DNA from: Synechococcus sp. AG-679-A04
Lineage (GTDB): Bacteria > Cyanobacteriota > Cyanobacteriia > PCC-6307 > Cyanobiaceae
DNA: 64,000 bases
NCBI GenBank assembly: GCA_003210775.1
Contig: QCUI01000002.1
Location: 1-64,000, forward strand
Reading direction: 5' to 3'
The stretch's first letter is position 1. Each line of letters opens with the position of its first letter. Below are positions 14,258 through 22,694 of this stretch, in pieces. Under the pieces are notes generated by a model. That model did no database searches. It saw only the letters and a program-made list of their open reading frames with translations, and was not told the DNA's origin. Both the position numbers and the translations under genes were made by a program.

Positions 14258-14503
14258 TCAGTCCTTGCGGCAATAGCCACCGCCCATCGGATTCCAACCG
14301 GACGGACAGTTCTCATCCATCGCCGGGCGAAGGGTGTAGCTCATCAATCCGAGAGCACTGCACTTGCCGTTCGACATGTCGATGTAGCCCATTGGGCACT
14401 CAGCAGTGAGTTTTTTAACCACGCGTTGGGCTCTTGCCGGAAGCGTTGAAAGGCCGACCATCGGAACAAGGATCATCAGAAGCCAGACCAGTCTGTTGAA
14501 CAT
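14258..14503 (-). CDS. Small secreted cysteine-containing protein, 81 aa
   Basis: The ATG at 14503 gives a clear signal peptide (MFNRLVWLLMILVPMVGLSTLPARA, cleavage after ARA). The mature part of about 55 residues has four cysteines: ECPMGYIDMSNGKCSALGL and NCPSGWNPMGGGYCRKD, two similar CPxG...C units that may each form one disulphide. Function unknown; likely periplasmic. The next gene is divergent. Confidence 0.65.
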   Translation of the reverse strand: MFNRLVWLLMILVPMVGLSTLPARAQRVVKKLTAECPMGYIDMSNGKCSALGLMSYTLRPAMDENCPSGWNPMGGGYCRKD

Positions 14504-14564
14504 CTCTTGACCAGAACCGCCGCTCACGCTCCAGGCTAGAGCTGAAGTTCAGGGACGATGGCCA

Positions 14565-14846
14565 ATGGCAGTGCTGCTCAGCCTTCAGGAACGCGAAGAC
14601 CTTCGCGCCACTCTGACGCAGTGGCAAGTGGGGGATGAACGCCTCAAACGCCAGTGGCAATTCAACAACTTCAGCGAGGCATTCGCCTTCATGACCAGGG
14701 TGGCCCTGTTGGCGGAATCGAAACAGCACCATCCCAACTGGAGCAACGTCTACAACCGGGTGACGATCGAATTGACCACTCACGACCTGGGAGGACTGAG
14801 CAATCTGGATGCAGAGCTGGCGCGATCCATCGACGCCCTGCAGTAA
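14565..14846 (+). CDS. phhB: Pterin-4a-carbinolamine dehydratase
   Basis: The 93-residue protein has the family core: [21 protein letters not shown], then [25 protein letters not shown] with the catalytic histidine pair. The enzyme dehydrates 4a-hydroxy-tetrahydropterin. In cyanobacteria without phenylalanine hydroxylase it is thought to serve other pterin or molybdopterin-related roles. It precedes the CobW gene by about 35 bases on the same strand. Confidence 0.93.
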   Translation: MAVLLSLQEREDLRATLTQWQVGDERLKRQWQFNNFSEAFAFMTRVALLAESKQHHPNWSNVYNRVTIELTTHDLGGLSNLDAELARSIDALQ

Positions 14847-14883
14847 ACCGCTGCCAAGATGAAACTAAGGTGCGGGATTTTTG

Positions 14884-15939
14884 ATGACAACCAGCGCGAA
14901 ACGAGCCGCGGTGCCGGTGACGATTCTCACTGGCTTTCTCGGAGCAGGGAAAACAACGCTGTTGAACCACATCCTGAGCAATCAGGAGGGTCTCAAAACG
15001 GCTGTTCTTGTCAATGAATTTGGTGAGATCGGGATCGACAACGAGTTGGTGGTGAGCACCAATGAGGACATGGTCGAACTGAGCAACGGGTGCATCTGCT
15101 GCTCCATCAACGGAGAGCTACTGGAGGCCGTGGACCGCATCCTCAAGAGGCCCAAACCTGTCGAATACCTAGTAGTGGAAACCACGGGTCTGGCTGATCC
15201 GCTGCCCGTTGCAATGACATTCCTGGGCAGCGAGCTGCGTGATTTAACGAGGCTCGACTCGATCATCACCTTGATTGATGCTGAAAACTTCGGAGCAGAA
15301 GCCATTGCCAGCGAAGTCGGTCGATCGCAGGTGATCTATGGCGACATCCTGATGCTCAACAAAACCGATCTTGTCGATGAAGCTCGCGTAAAGGATGTCG
15401 AACAACAGCTGCGCGACGTCAAAAAGGATGCACGCATCCTGCACTCAGTGAAAGGGGATGTGCCGCTGCCCCTTCTGCTGAGCGTGGGTCTGTTCGAATC
15501 CGACCGGGTGGTGAACGAAAGCCACGACCATGGGCACAGCCACGACCATGGGCACAGCCACGACCATGGGCACAGCCACGACCATGGATCCGCTGATCAT
15601 CTGGCCATCGAAGGCTTCACATCTCTGTCCTTCTCAAGCAGTGATCCCTTTGATTTGAGAGCCTTTCAGAATTTTCTCGACAACCATCTGCCTGAAAGCG
15701 TTTTCCGAGCCAAGGGAATTCTCTGGTTCAAGGAAAGCGAGCGACGTCACGTGTTCCACCTGGCGGGCAAACGATTCTCAATCGACGACAGCGACTGGAC
15801 CGGAACCCGCAAGAACCAACTAGTGCTGATCGGCCGTGGACTCGACCATGACACCCTGAGACATCAGCTTCAGGAATGCGTTGTCGTGCCTGTTGGTCAG
15901 GCAGTGGAGGCGAAGTTGCCCCGTATTCAGCAAACATGA
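14884..15939 (+). CDS. CobW/COG0523 metallochaperone GTPase with His-rich loop
   Basis: G3E-type GTPase: Walker A GFLGAGKTT (about 17-25), ELSNGCICCSI with the CxCC metal motif (about 70), switch residues in VETTGLADP, and NKTD for guanine specificity. A histidine-rich run of four DHGHSHDHG units (about residues 215-235) precedes the C-terminal CobW_C domain. COG0523 proteins place metals, often zinc, into target proteins using GTP. The His run is encoded by an 18-bp tandem repeat. The ATG directly after a TTG codon is used (MTTSAK). Zinc is the favoured metal by inference; a CDF zinc exporter lies 3 kb away. Confidence 0.9.
   Translation: MTTSAKRAAVPVTILTGFLGAGKTTLLNHILSNQEGLKTAVLVNEFGEIGIDNELVVSTNEDMVELSNGCICCSINGELLEAVDRILKRPKPVEYLVVETTGLADPLPVAMTFLGSELRDLTRLDSIITLIDAENFGAEAIASEVGRSQVIYGDILMLNKTDLVDEARVKDVEQQLRDVKKDARILHSVKGDVPLPLLLSVGLFESDRVVNESHDHGHSHDHGHSHDHGHSHDHGSADHLAIEGFTSLSFSSSDPFDLRAFQNFLDNHLPESVFRAKGILWFKESERRHVFHLAGKRFSIDDSDWTGTRKNQLVLIGRGLDHDTLRHQLQECVVVPVGQAVEAKLPRIQQT
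15523..15588 (+). repeat. 18-bp tandem repeat in the CobW gene
   Basis: The unit AGCCACGACCATGGGCAC recurs nearly four times, the last copy ending in ATGGATCC. It encodes the SHDHGH unit of the metal-binding loop. Its near-identity suggests recent copy-number change. Confidence 0.85.
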
Positions 15940-15967
15940 TTAGGGTGGCACTCAACGAGGAGAGGGC

Positions 15968-16114
15968 ATGGTTGAAGTTCTCGCGGCAGGTGGTCTGTTG
16001 ATGGCTTTGGCGCTTGCTTTCTGGATCCTGCTTGATTCGGATGACGACAACGGTGGTGGTGGCCTGATGGAACCAGCCCTTGTTCCGATCCCCGTCCGTC
16101 GCAGCGACCGCTAA
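15968..16114 (+). CDS. Small single-pass membrane protein, 48 aa
   Basis: The frame MVEVLAAGGLLMALALAFW forms one membrane helix, followed by LLDSDDDNGGGG and a basic end (VPIPVRRSDR). GAGGAG lies a few bases upstream of the ATG, and a strong terminator follows 28 bases after the stop, so it is a complete transcription unit. Function unknown. Confidence 0.7.
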   Translation: MVEVLAAGGLLMALALAFWILLDSDDDNGGGGLMEPALVPIPVRRSDR

Positions 16115-16141
16115 ACAGCAACTCGGAATTGGTTCATTACC

Positions 16142-16169
16142 AAAAACCTCACCAGAAGTGAGGTTTTTT
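16142..16169 (+). terminator. Rho-independent terminator
   Basis: AAAAACCTCAC, a 5-base loop CAGAA, and GTGAGGTTTTTT. An 11-bp stem with a T tract, after the 48-codon gene. Confidence 0.9.
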
Positions 16170-16373
16170 AATGCATATAGCCACGTTATTGAATACGCTT
16201 CTCAAAACCTCTGTTGCGCGTGTCTTCCCAGCCTTCCTTCCTCGACGCATCGAATTCGTTCTGGCTTGAGAGCCCCCCCTCTCCTGGCTTCAAGTAACAG
16301 AAGCGAAAGCCTGCTGAGTACCTGAGCACCCGTCGTTACTAGTAATCCAAGCGTGAACAGCGATAGATTCTCA

Positions 16374-17927
16374 ATGGCAGATCCCACTGAGCAAGGGGTT
16401 CTCGCCAGGACGCGCCGCTTGCTGTCAGGCCGCTTTTTGCTGGTGGCGGGAGCTGTGGCGATTGCGTTCCTTGCCCTGCTTCCGGTCATCGGCTTACTGG
16501 GCGAAGGACTCAGCGGCGTGAGCAACGGCAATGCCAGCCTTAGGCCAGATGGTCTGCTCCAGATCCGCGGCACTGTGCTGCTGCTTTTGGGCACCAGCCT
16601 GATGGGGGGTGTGATCGGAACCGCCAATGGCTGGCTGCTAGCGAACTGCCGCTTCCCTGGCCGCCGCTGGCTGCGGATCGCCCAGCTAATACCCCTGGCC
16701 AATCCGTCATATCTACTGGCGGCGACTCTGGTGGATATCGGCAGTCTGGAGGGAATCACCATCACCGGGATGGGATGGGGAATCGTTGTGATGGCGCTGA
16801 CCACCTACCCCTATGTGTTCCTGCTCAGCACTGAAAGCTTCACCATCTGTGGACGCCGGCAACTGGAAGCGTGCCGCTCGCTAGGAGTGGGGCCTTGGAA
16901 CAGTTTCCGCCGGATCGCATTGCCCATGACCCTGCCGGCGATCGGTGCCGGCATTGCCCTCATGGGTATGGAGGTTTTGAATGAATATGGTGCCGTGCAA
17001 CTGCTGGGCATTCCCAGTCTTTCGGCTGGAATTATTGAGGCCTGGAGAATCGAGGGCAATCCCGCGGGTGCTGTGGGACTCGCTCTGATCACCCTCTGCA
17101 TCGTGATGGTCCTTCTGTTCGGCGAACGCAGACTGCGCAGCCGCAGCCGTCGCTGGTCCGAAGGCGTAGCCGGTGGAGAGTCACCAGCGTGGAAGCTGAA
17201 TGGCTGGCGAGCTCTCTGCGCCCAGGCATTGGCAGCAATACCTCCCCTGATCACCCTTGGCATTCCGCTGTTGTGGGGCGGAATGAATTGGCAGCAGTTG
17301 GCCACCGGCCTGACACCAGAATTGCTGCTGCTCACCCTGCGTACGCTGGGGCTCGCGCTAGGAGCGACTCTGCTGGCGGGCCTGGCAGCCCTGTTGCTGG
17401 CCGTTGCTAAACGCTGGAGTCGTTCCAGATGGCTCAGAGCCGTGACATTTCTGTCGGGCATGGGCTACGCCATTCCAGGTGCAGTTCTGGCGCTGGCTTT
17501 GCTAGTGGTCGGCACCCCCTGGCAACTGTCTCCAATCCTGCTTCTGCTCTGGGGATACAGCGATCGCTTCCTTGCCGTGAGCAAAGGTGGCATTGATGCA
17601 GCTCTGGAGCGACTCTCTCCTAGCCTTGATGAAGCAGCAACAGGGCTGGGCTTGCGTTGGCCGGCCGTGCTCAGACGTGTTCATCTGCCGCTTCTGCGTG
17701 GCCCCATCCTCGTTGGTAGCTTGCTGGTGTTCGTTGACACCGTGAAGGAGCTTCCGCTCACATTTGCGCTTCGACCTTTCGATTTCGACACGCTTGCGGT
17801 GAGGGTGTTTCAGTACGCAGGTGATGAGCAACTCGCTGCTGCGGTCTGGCCAGCACTGATGATCCTGGTCCTCGGTCTGATTGCTTCATCAGCTCTGGTA
17901 CCCCGATTGGATCGGGATACGGAGTAG
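16374..17927 (+). CDS. ABC transporter permease, fused two-domain iron(III) type
   Basis: A 517-residue inner-membrane permease with about twelve helices in two similar halves. Each half holds an EAA-type loop: the first is RRQLEACRSLGVGPWNSFRRIALP, the second LDEAATGLGLRWPAVLRRVHLPLLRG. This fused layout is typical of FutB/SfuB-like ferric iron and ThiP-like permeases. Iron is more likely in a marine cyanobacterium but the substrate cannot be read from sequence. No binding protein or ATPase gene is adjacent, so partners are encoded elsewhere. ATG used; a GTG seven codons earlier is possible. Confidence 0.88.
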   Translation: MADPTEQGVLARTRRLLSGRFLLVAGAVAIAFLALLPVIGLLGEGLSGVSNGNASLRPDGLLQIRGTVLLLLGTSLMGGVIGTANGWLLANCRFPGRRWLRIAQLIPLANPSYLLAATLVDIGSLEGITITGMGWGIVVMALTTYPYVFLLSTESFTICGRRQLEACRSLGVGPWNSFRRIALPMTLPAIGAGIALMGMEVLNEYGAVQLLGIPSLSAGIIEAWRIEGNPAGAVGLALITLCIVMVLLFGERRLRSRSRRWSEGVAGGESPAWKLNGWRALCAQALAAIPPLITLGIPLLWGGMNWQQLATGLTPELLLLTLRTLGLALGATLLAGLAALLLAVAKRWSRSRWLRAVTFLSGMGYAIPGAVLALALLVVGTPWQLSPILLLLWGYSDRFLAVSKGGIDAALERLSPSLDEAATGLGLRWPAVLRRVHLPLLRGPILVGSLLVFVDTVKELPLTFALRPFDFDTLAVRVFQYAGDEQLAAAVWPALMILVLGLIASSALVPRLDRDTE

Positions 17928-17936
17928 AGATCGGGA

Positions 17937-18974
17937 TCAGAAGGCAAAACGAGTGGGCACACAGTCGGGCCCACGCCGCGGAGCCAGTACGGACAACCAG
18001 CTGCTCTGGAAAGGGTGAAAACCATCGTCACTCACCAGCACCAGCGGAATTCGACCGTCTTTCATCACCGGCCCCCAAGCCATTCCCTCCCAGTTGGCTG
18101 ATGGCAGACCATTCGCCAACAGATCCCAGCTTTGCAACGGTTGAATCAGCGGAGTGTTCAGTGCATCACTGGCCGGCAGACGCAGAACCTGCAGATGGGC
18201 AGACCAACCAGCTGGCAACGTAAAACTGCGCAGCAGCCCAAGAACTACTGCATCACTTTCCAAGGCCAGCAGTTCGGTCAAACCCAGCTTCCGACTGGCC
18301 GCTGCACCTGCAGGTCCGACCTCGAACCGCCCCAGGGGCTCGAGCCGCTGATCCGAACCGGTTCGGAGACGGGCGACCCGCACCCAGTCCTTGCCCTGTT
18401 CTGCCCTGTCCTGAATCAGCGGAGCTTCGGCTGCCATGACCAGATCACCAGATGCCATCTGCGTCAGTGCTTCAGGCCCTTTGTTGGAGGCAAGCCCCTG
18501 ACCATCCCTCTCTTGCCAATCAGCGATTAGCGGGACCTCGCGCTGTAGGCGTCCGTTCAAGAGGTTGTAACGCTCCAGTCGTGCCCTTCTCTCAGGGTTT
18601 CGGCGCCCCTCACTGACGATCCAGGCCTGATTGCCATTGAGCACCAGCCCCTCTCCGTCAAAGTTCGAAGGCAGAGGTGAACCCTCTCGATCCTTCAACA
18701 GCAGACGCCGGCCACCCTGCAGCGATGCCTGCTCACCTTGCAACAGACGATTCAGGCCAGTGAACGACACCAGATAGCCGGTGGTCTCGTCACTCAACAA
18801 CCAAAGACGGTCGCTCTTTCGCTGATAGGCCACAGCGGAGAAACCACCAACACGATTTCCTTCCAATCCCCTGTTTGGAAGTTCAACGTTGTGAATCAAC
18901 TCCCAGCCAGCCGCCAGCGGGCAGGGAAGTACCTGTGCTGGCAATGGCAAAGCCGGCAGGACTGTGACCATCAT
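17937..18974 (-). CDS. Phytase-like esterase-domain protein, exported
   Basis: About 345 residues with a hydrophobic N-terminus (VTVLPALPLPAQVLPCPLA), then a beta-propeller-like repeat: GGFSAVAYQRKSDRLWLLSD, FDGEGLVLNGNQAWIVSEG, NKGPEALTQMASGDLVMAAE, NWEGMAWGPVMKDGRIPLVLVSDDGF. The paired EG(L/M) motifs and the ending VSDDGF are the marks of the family annotated as esterase-like activity of phytase. Substrate unknown, location likely periplasmic. The start is uncertain; alternative in-frame Met codons reach to 19022, overlapping the divergent CDF gene. Confidence 0.75.
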   Translation of the reverse strand: MMVTVLPALPLPAQVLPCPLAAGWELIHNVELPNRGLEGNRVGGFSAVAYQRKSDRLWLLSDETTGYLVSFTGLNRLLQGEQASLQGGRRLLLKDREGSPLPSNFDGEGLVLNGNQAWIVSEGRRNPERRARLERYNLLNGRLQREVPLIADWQERDGQGLASNKGPEALTQMASGDLVMAAEAPLIQDRAEQGKDWVRVARLRTGSDQRLEPLGRFEVGPAGAAASRKLGLTELLALESDAVVLGLLRSFTLPAGWSAHLQVLRLPASDALNTPLIQPLQSWDLLANGLPSANWEGMAWGPVMKDGRIPLVLVSDDGFHPFQSSWLSVLAPRRGPDCVPTRFAF

Positions 18975-18995
18975 GTTTTTAGGTGCCACGGTCGT

Positions 18996-19880
18996 CTGGA
19001 ACATCATCACCACCACAGCCACAGCCGGCAGGCATTCCGCTTGACGGTTGTGCTCAATGCCTGCCTGAGCGGTTTGCAGATCGCCGTAGGGATTGCATTC
19101 GGATCAATCGCATTGATCGGCGATGCCCTGCATAACGTCGGTGACGTGATGGGTCTCCTGCTGGGTTGGGGCGCGGAGAGCCTGAGCCAGAAACCTGCGA
19201 AGGGGCGATTCAGTTATGGATTCGGTCGCTCTACCCAGCTGGCAGCCGTTGCCAACGCCGTGTTGATCCTGATGGCCTCCGCGGTGGTCTGCGTGGAGTC
19301 CCTGCAACGTTTTCGACAACCGGAGCTGGTGGTGGCCTGGCCGGTCGCCATTGCCGCAGGCGCTGGTCTGGTCGTAAACCTGGTCTCTGCCCGTCTGTTC
19401 GGTTCAGATCATCATGGAGATCTAAACCGTCGAGCAGCCGCTCTTCACCTGCTCGGAGATGCAGCCGTCTCAGCGGCGGTGCTGCTGAGCGCGTTGGTCG
19501 CCGGGATTACCGGCTGGAGATGGATTGATCCCCTCACAGGTCTTGGAGTCGGCCTGAGCGTGGGATGGATGGGAATCATGTTGCTGCGCGATGGTCTGGC
19601 CGAATTGATGGATGAGGTTCCCCACCGGATTGATCCGGCGGCCGTTCTGGCCGATCTGCAAGCAATGCCTGGTGTGCAGGGTGTTCATCACCTGCACATC
19701 TGGTCCATCGGCGGAACTCGCGTGGCCCTCACTGTTCACCTGCAAAGGGCTACTGATGTGAGCCACCAGGATCCACAGCTGCTGAGCGAGGTGCGGCAAA
19801 CCATGCACGAGAAGGGCATCGAGCACTGCACAGTTCAGCTGGAAGAGCCTGGCGAAGACTGCGGGGAAGCGCTGAGCTGA
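18996..19880 (+). CDS. CDF-family cation exporter, zinc type
   Basis: Six-helix cation diffusion facilitator. The N-terminus is a His run (EHHHHHSHS). Transport-site motifs are DALHNVGD in helix 2 and HLLGDAAVS in helix 5, giving two HxxxD pairs as in zinc exporters. A cytosolic C-terminal domain has GVQGVHHLHIWSIGGTRVALTVHL. It moves zinc out of the cytosol in exchange for protons, by family. The start is a problem: no ATG, GTG or TTG lies in frame just before the His run. The CTG at 18996 fits best; a GTG at 18891 would add 35 unlikely residues and overlap the opposite gene. Confidence 0.88.
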   Translation: MEHHHHHSHSRQAFRLTVVLNACLSGLQIAVGIAFGSIALIGDALHNVGDVMGLLLGWGAESLSQKPAKGRFSYGFGRSTQLAAVANAVLILMASAVVCVESLQRFRQPELVVAWPVAIAAGAGLVVNLVSARLFGSDHHGDLNRRAAALHLLGDAAVSAAVLLSALVAGITGWRWIDPLTGLGVGLSVGWMGIMLLRDGLAELMDEVPHRIDPAAVLADLQAMPGVQGVHHLHIWSIGGTRVALTVHLQRATDVSHQDPQLLSEVRQTMHEKGIEHCTVQLEEPGEDCGEALS

Positions 19881-20827
19881 TCCATCCGACGGGCAATCTG
19901 GCAGTCCAGCTTCACGCCTGCCGCGGCCAACAGGTCCGCAAGGGTGACAACAAGGCGATAACTGAGTGCCACAGCAAGGAGTGCTGCCTCCGGCACGGAT
20001 GAACCCAGGCGAAGGAGCAACACCGCCTCAAACACACCTAGCCCACCCGGAGCGGCTGGAACCACAAGTCCAGTGGCCCAGGCCAGGGCAAAGGCTGCCA
20101 TCCAGCTACCGATCGGCAACACCGGGGTCAACCCGAACACCTGAATGCAGCACCAAAAACCGGAGAAGCGTGAGGCGATGAACACCAGCTCGGCCATCAG
20201 TGGCACCCAGGGATAAACCTCACGTCCACTTCCCAGCTGTTCCAGAGGAGGCAAGGAGGCCAGACCTGGTTCCGAGCGGTTGAGTTGCCTTAAACGGCTG
20301 CGTTCAAGCCTGCAGAGCAAAGGCTCTCTCCAACGTGGCAACAACAGCAGCGCTGGAAGCGGCGTCACCAAGGCCAAGCCGTTCTGCCAGCCACCTAAGG
20401 GCACCCAGAGCAGGGCCGCCACCGCCATCAACATGGGCTCAAGCAAAACGGACACCAGTGCCGGCCCCGTTCCGATGGAAGGTGCTAGGGCACGCACACG
20501 CTGAAGGAAATGCCACACTCCGCCAGGCAGGTACTTGAGCAGATTGCTGCTCAGATACAGGGGCACAAGAGGTGTTGAGCCTGTGCCATGTCCCAGCCAA
20601 CCCACCAGCACCTGCCAAGCGCCTGCATTCACAACCAAACTCAGCCAACTCAGGCCGAGGGCAAGCACAAGCCACCACCAGCCCTGAGCTGAGATTGATA
20701 GGGAGCGCAGTCCCACAGCGTGACCGGCCAGCGCCCAGCCGACAAATCCAAGCGTGAGCAGGGTGATCCACAGCTTCAGGCCCCCGGGGAGCTTTGCCGA
20801 AAACAGCGATCGGAAACGCTTCAGCAT
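19835..20827 (-). CDS. UPF0104/LPG-synthase-like membrane protein
   Basis: About 330 residues with eight or more membrane helices. SNLLKYLPGGVWHFLQRVRAL (about 90-112) and GLVVPAAPGGLGVFEAVLLLRLG (about 250-275) match the two conserved loops of the lysylphosphatidylglycerol synthase transmembrane family, in which they form the flippase-like core. There is no synthetase domain, so it is a stand-alone membrane part; the substrate is unknown. The start overlaps the larC stop by seven bases, implying coupling. Its 3' end overlaps the CDF gene end by 46 bases. Confidence 0.8.
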   Translation of the reverse strand: MLKRFRSLFSAKLPGGLKLWITLLTLGFVGWALAGHAVGLRSLSISAQGWWWLVLALGLSWLSLVVNAGAWQVLVGWLGHGTGSTPLVPLYLSSNLLKYLPGGVWHFLQRVRALAPSIGTGPALVSVLLEPMLMAVAALLWVPLGGWQNGLALVTPLPALLLLPRWREPLLCRLERSRLRQLNRSEPGLASLPPLEQLGSGREVYPWVPLMAELVFIASRFSGFWCCIQVFGLTPVLPIGSWMAAFALAWATGLVVPAAPGGLGVFEAVLLLRLGSSVPEAALLAVALSYRLVVTLADLLAAAGVKLDCQIARRMDQLSASPQSSPGSSS

Positions 20828-22056
20828 GTCCACTCCTGCTCGGGATTGAACTGGAGCCTCTCCTGAGAAATCTGCTGCCAGAGAGTCTCAGGAGAGAGCC
20901 CGGCTCGGCGTGCGAGCTGCTGGAGAGCATCCCGCTCGGGCTTAAGGGACTGACTACCGTCCGGCTTCAACATCTGCTTGGCAGCCAGCTCCCCCCATGG
21001 AGTCATGAGAATTCCTCGACGCCGCGGCAACACCCAGCGCCCCTGACGCCGCTCGCGCAGTCCCAGAGTTGGGCTTTCCCTCCACCAGATCAGGCGTAGA
21101 TCTGCGGCCTGCTCGGGCAGCACCAGAACCGTGACAGCAGTTCCTGGACGTCCCTTCTTCATCTGCAGCGGAGAACAGGCAACGTCCAGAGCACCCGCTT
21201 CACGCAGCTGCTGGGTCAGCCATGCCATGGCTTCAGCTGAAACATCGTCAATCCAAGCCTCCTGAATGATCAAGTCCTGCCAACGGGGCTGATTGGATGC
21301 AACAGAAGCCTGAGGTTGCTGACGGATGAGGCGCAACAGGTTGGGACGGTCCAGCTGACGATGGCCAAGACCGGTTCCAACCGCCTCGGGAGCCAACTGT
21401 TCTGGCCATCCAAACCCATCTGCCAGCACAGCCATCAGAGCCAGACCGGTCGGAGTTGTCAGCTCAGCTTCTGGCCAGTCATCGCCCCAGCGCAGTTGCA
21501 CACCATGACGACGCGCCAGCTCGAGCACCGCTGGAGCAGGGACCGGCAGCAGCCCGTGAGCCGTGGCAACTGCACCCCGTCCAGCTGGAGGAGGGACACA
21601 CCAGATCGACAGCGGGTTGAGATACTCCATTGCAGCGCAGACACCAACCACATCCACCAAGCTGTCGATGGCGCCAACTTCGTGGAAATGCACCTGTTCA
21701 GCTGGAATGCCGTGAACGGCAGCTTCGGCGTCAGCGAGTGCCGTGAACACCGACAGCACCCGTGCCTGCAATGACGGAGCAAGCACGGCATTGCCGATCC
21801 TTTGGCGCAACTCTCCCCAGTGTCGATGCGGTGGATGGGGGTCTCGCCCTTCAACATCCACTCGAAGTCCTCGCAAACCGCCAGTTCGCGCTTCCTCAAC
21901 ACGGAGCACATAGGCATTCTCAAAGCCAAGCTCCCGCAGAGGGGAATGAATCAGCTCAGGGGGTAAGCCCAGATCAAGACATGCCGCCAGCAACATGTCG
22001 CCAGCCAGACCCGTGGGACAGTCGACCACGTAGGCAGAGGCGATACCAGGGGTCAT
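20821..22056 (-). CDS. larC: LarC-type nickel-pincer cofactor protein
   Basis: LarC inserts nickel into the pyridinium bis-thiocarboxylic acid mononucleotide pincer of the lactate racemase cofactor, using CTP. The 411 residues carry DCPTGLAGDMLLAACLDLG at the start, VHFHEVGAIDSLVDVVG with the metal-type His/Glu/Asp set (about 120-137), ELTTPTGLALM, and a C-terminal MKKGRPGTAVTVL. In some bacteria larC is read through a programmed frameshift; here it is one uninterrupted frame. larB, larE and larA are not in the window. Overlaps the M41-type gene by four bases (ATGA). Confidence 0.88.
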   Translation of the reverse strand: MTPGIASAYVVDCPTGLAGDMLLAACLDLGLPPELIHSPLRELGFENAYVLRVEEARTGGLRGLRVDVEGRDPHPPHRHWGELRQRIGNAVLAPSLQARVLSVFTALADAEAAVHGIPAEQVHFHEVGAIDSLVDVVGVCAAMEYLNPLSIWCVPPPAGRGAVATAHGLLPVPAPAVLELARRHGVQLRWGDDWPEAELTTPTGLALMAVLADGFGWPEQLAPEAVGTGLGHRQLDRPNLLRLIRQQPQASVASNQPRWQDLIIQEAWIDDVSAEAMAWLTQQLREAGALDVACSPLQMKKGRPGTAVTVLVLPEQAADLRLIWWRESPTLGLRERRQGRWVLPRRRGILMTPWGELAAKQMLKPDGSQSLKPERDALQQLARRAGLSPETLWQQISQERLQFNPEQEWTC

Positions 22057-22694
22057 GTCACCTCCGGATCGAGGCCCTCCAACAGCCTGCCAGCGATGAC
22101 ATCTAGATCATCCAGACGCTTTCTCAGAAGCTGTTCCACCTCGCGTCGAGCTCGGCGCTGCTCGCGTTGCGCTGTGGCCACATCCTGACCTGACAATCCC
22201 CAGATCCTGCCGAGCAGTGCCCGATCATCGGCCCCGCCACGAGCGGATCCCTCCAGCAGAGTCTCGGCCACCATTCCAGCCTGAAGTACACGGCTCCATC
22301 GGCGCAGATCCTCCATGGGTAGTCGAACCTGATCCGGGAGTTCAAATTCCGTTGCTCCATTGCAACGCAGTCCTGCCTCAAGACAAGGACGGGTGCCCAC
22401 CAGCACGCGACGCACCTTCATCTCCTCCTCACGCGCAACCAGCCAGTGACCAGCTTCGTGGCGCGCCACCCGTCGCAGACGCATCTTGCCTCCAGGAAGG
22501 GCTTCAGCGAGAAGATGCCCCCCCATCCCCTCCAGTTGAGACGCATCGAGCGTGAGTCCCAACAAGCCGCCGCCCACAAGCAAAGCGATCCAGGCAGGCG
22601 AAAGTCCCACAAGCGGGCCGAACACCGCCAGTCCGGTGCAACCGGCCACCGCCAGACCGGCAGTGGTGCTGGAGACGGGTGTTGCGTTCATCAA
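22053..22694 (-). CDS. Stand-alone M41-like (FtsH-type) membrane metalloprotease
   Basis: A 213-residue protein. One or two membrane helices lie at the N-terminus (about 10-50). The zinc motif VARHEAGHWLVA follows at about 76-87, and SARGGADDRALLGRI at about 150-164 would supply the third ligand, as the Asp in the FtsH GAxxDL motif does. The C-terminus is a charged helix (REQRRARREVEQLLRKRL). There is no AAA ATPase domain, so unlike FtsH it cannot unfold substrates itself. Overlaps its neighbours by four bases on both sides, in a run with larC and the UPF0104 gene. Confidence 0.78.
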   Translation of the reverse strand: MMNATPVSSTTAGLAVAGCTGLAVFGPLVGLSPAWIALLVGGGLLGLTLDASQLEGMGGHLLAEALPGGKMRLRRVARHEAGHWLVAREEEMKVRRVLVGTRPCLEAGLRCNGATEFELPDQVRLPMEDLRRWSRVLQAGMVAETLLEGSARGGADDRALLGRIWGLSGQDVATAQREQRRARREVEQLLRKRLDDLDVIAGRLLEGLDPEVT

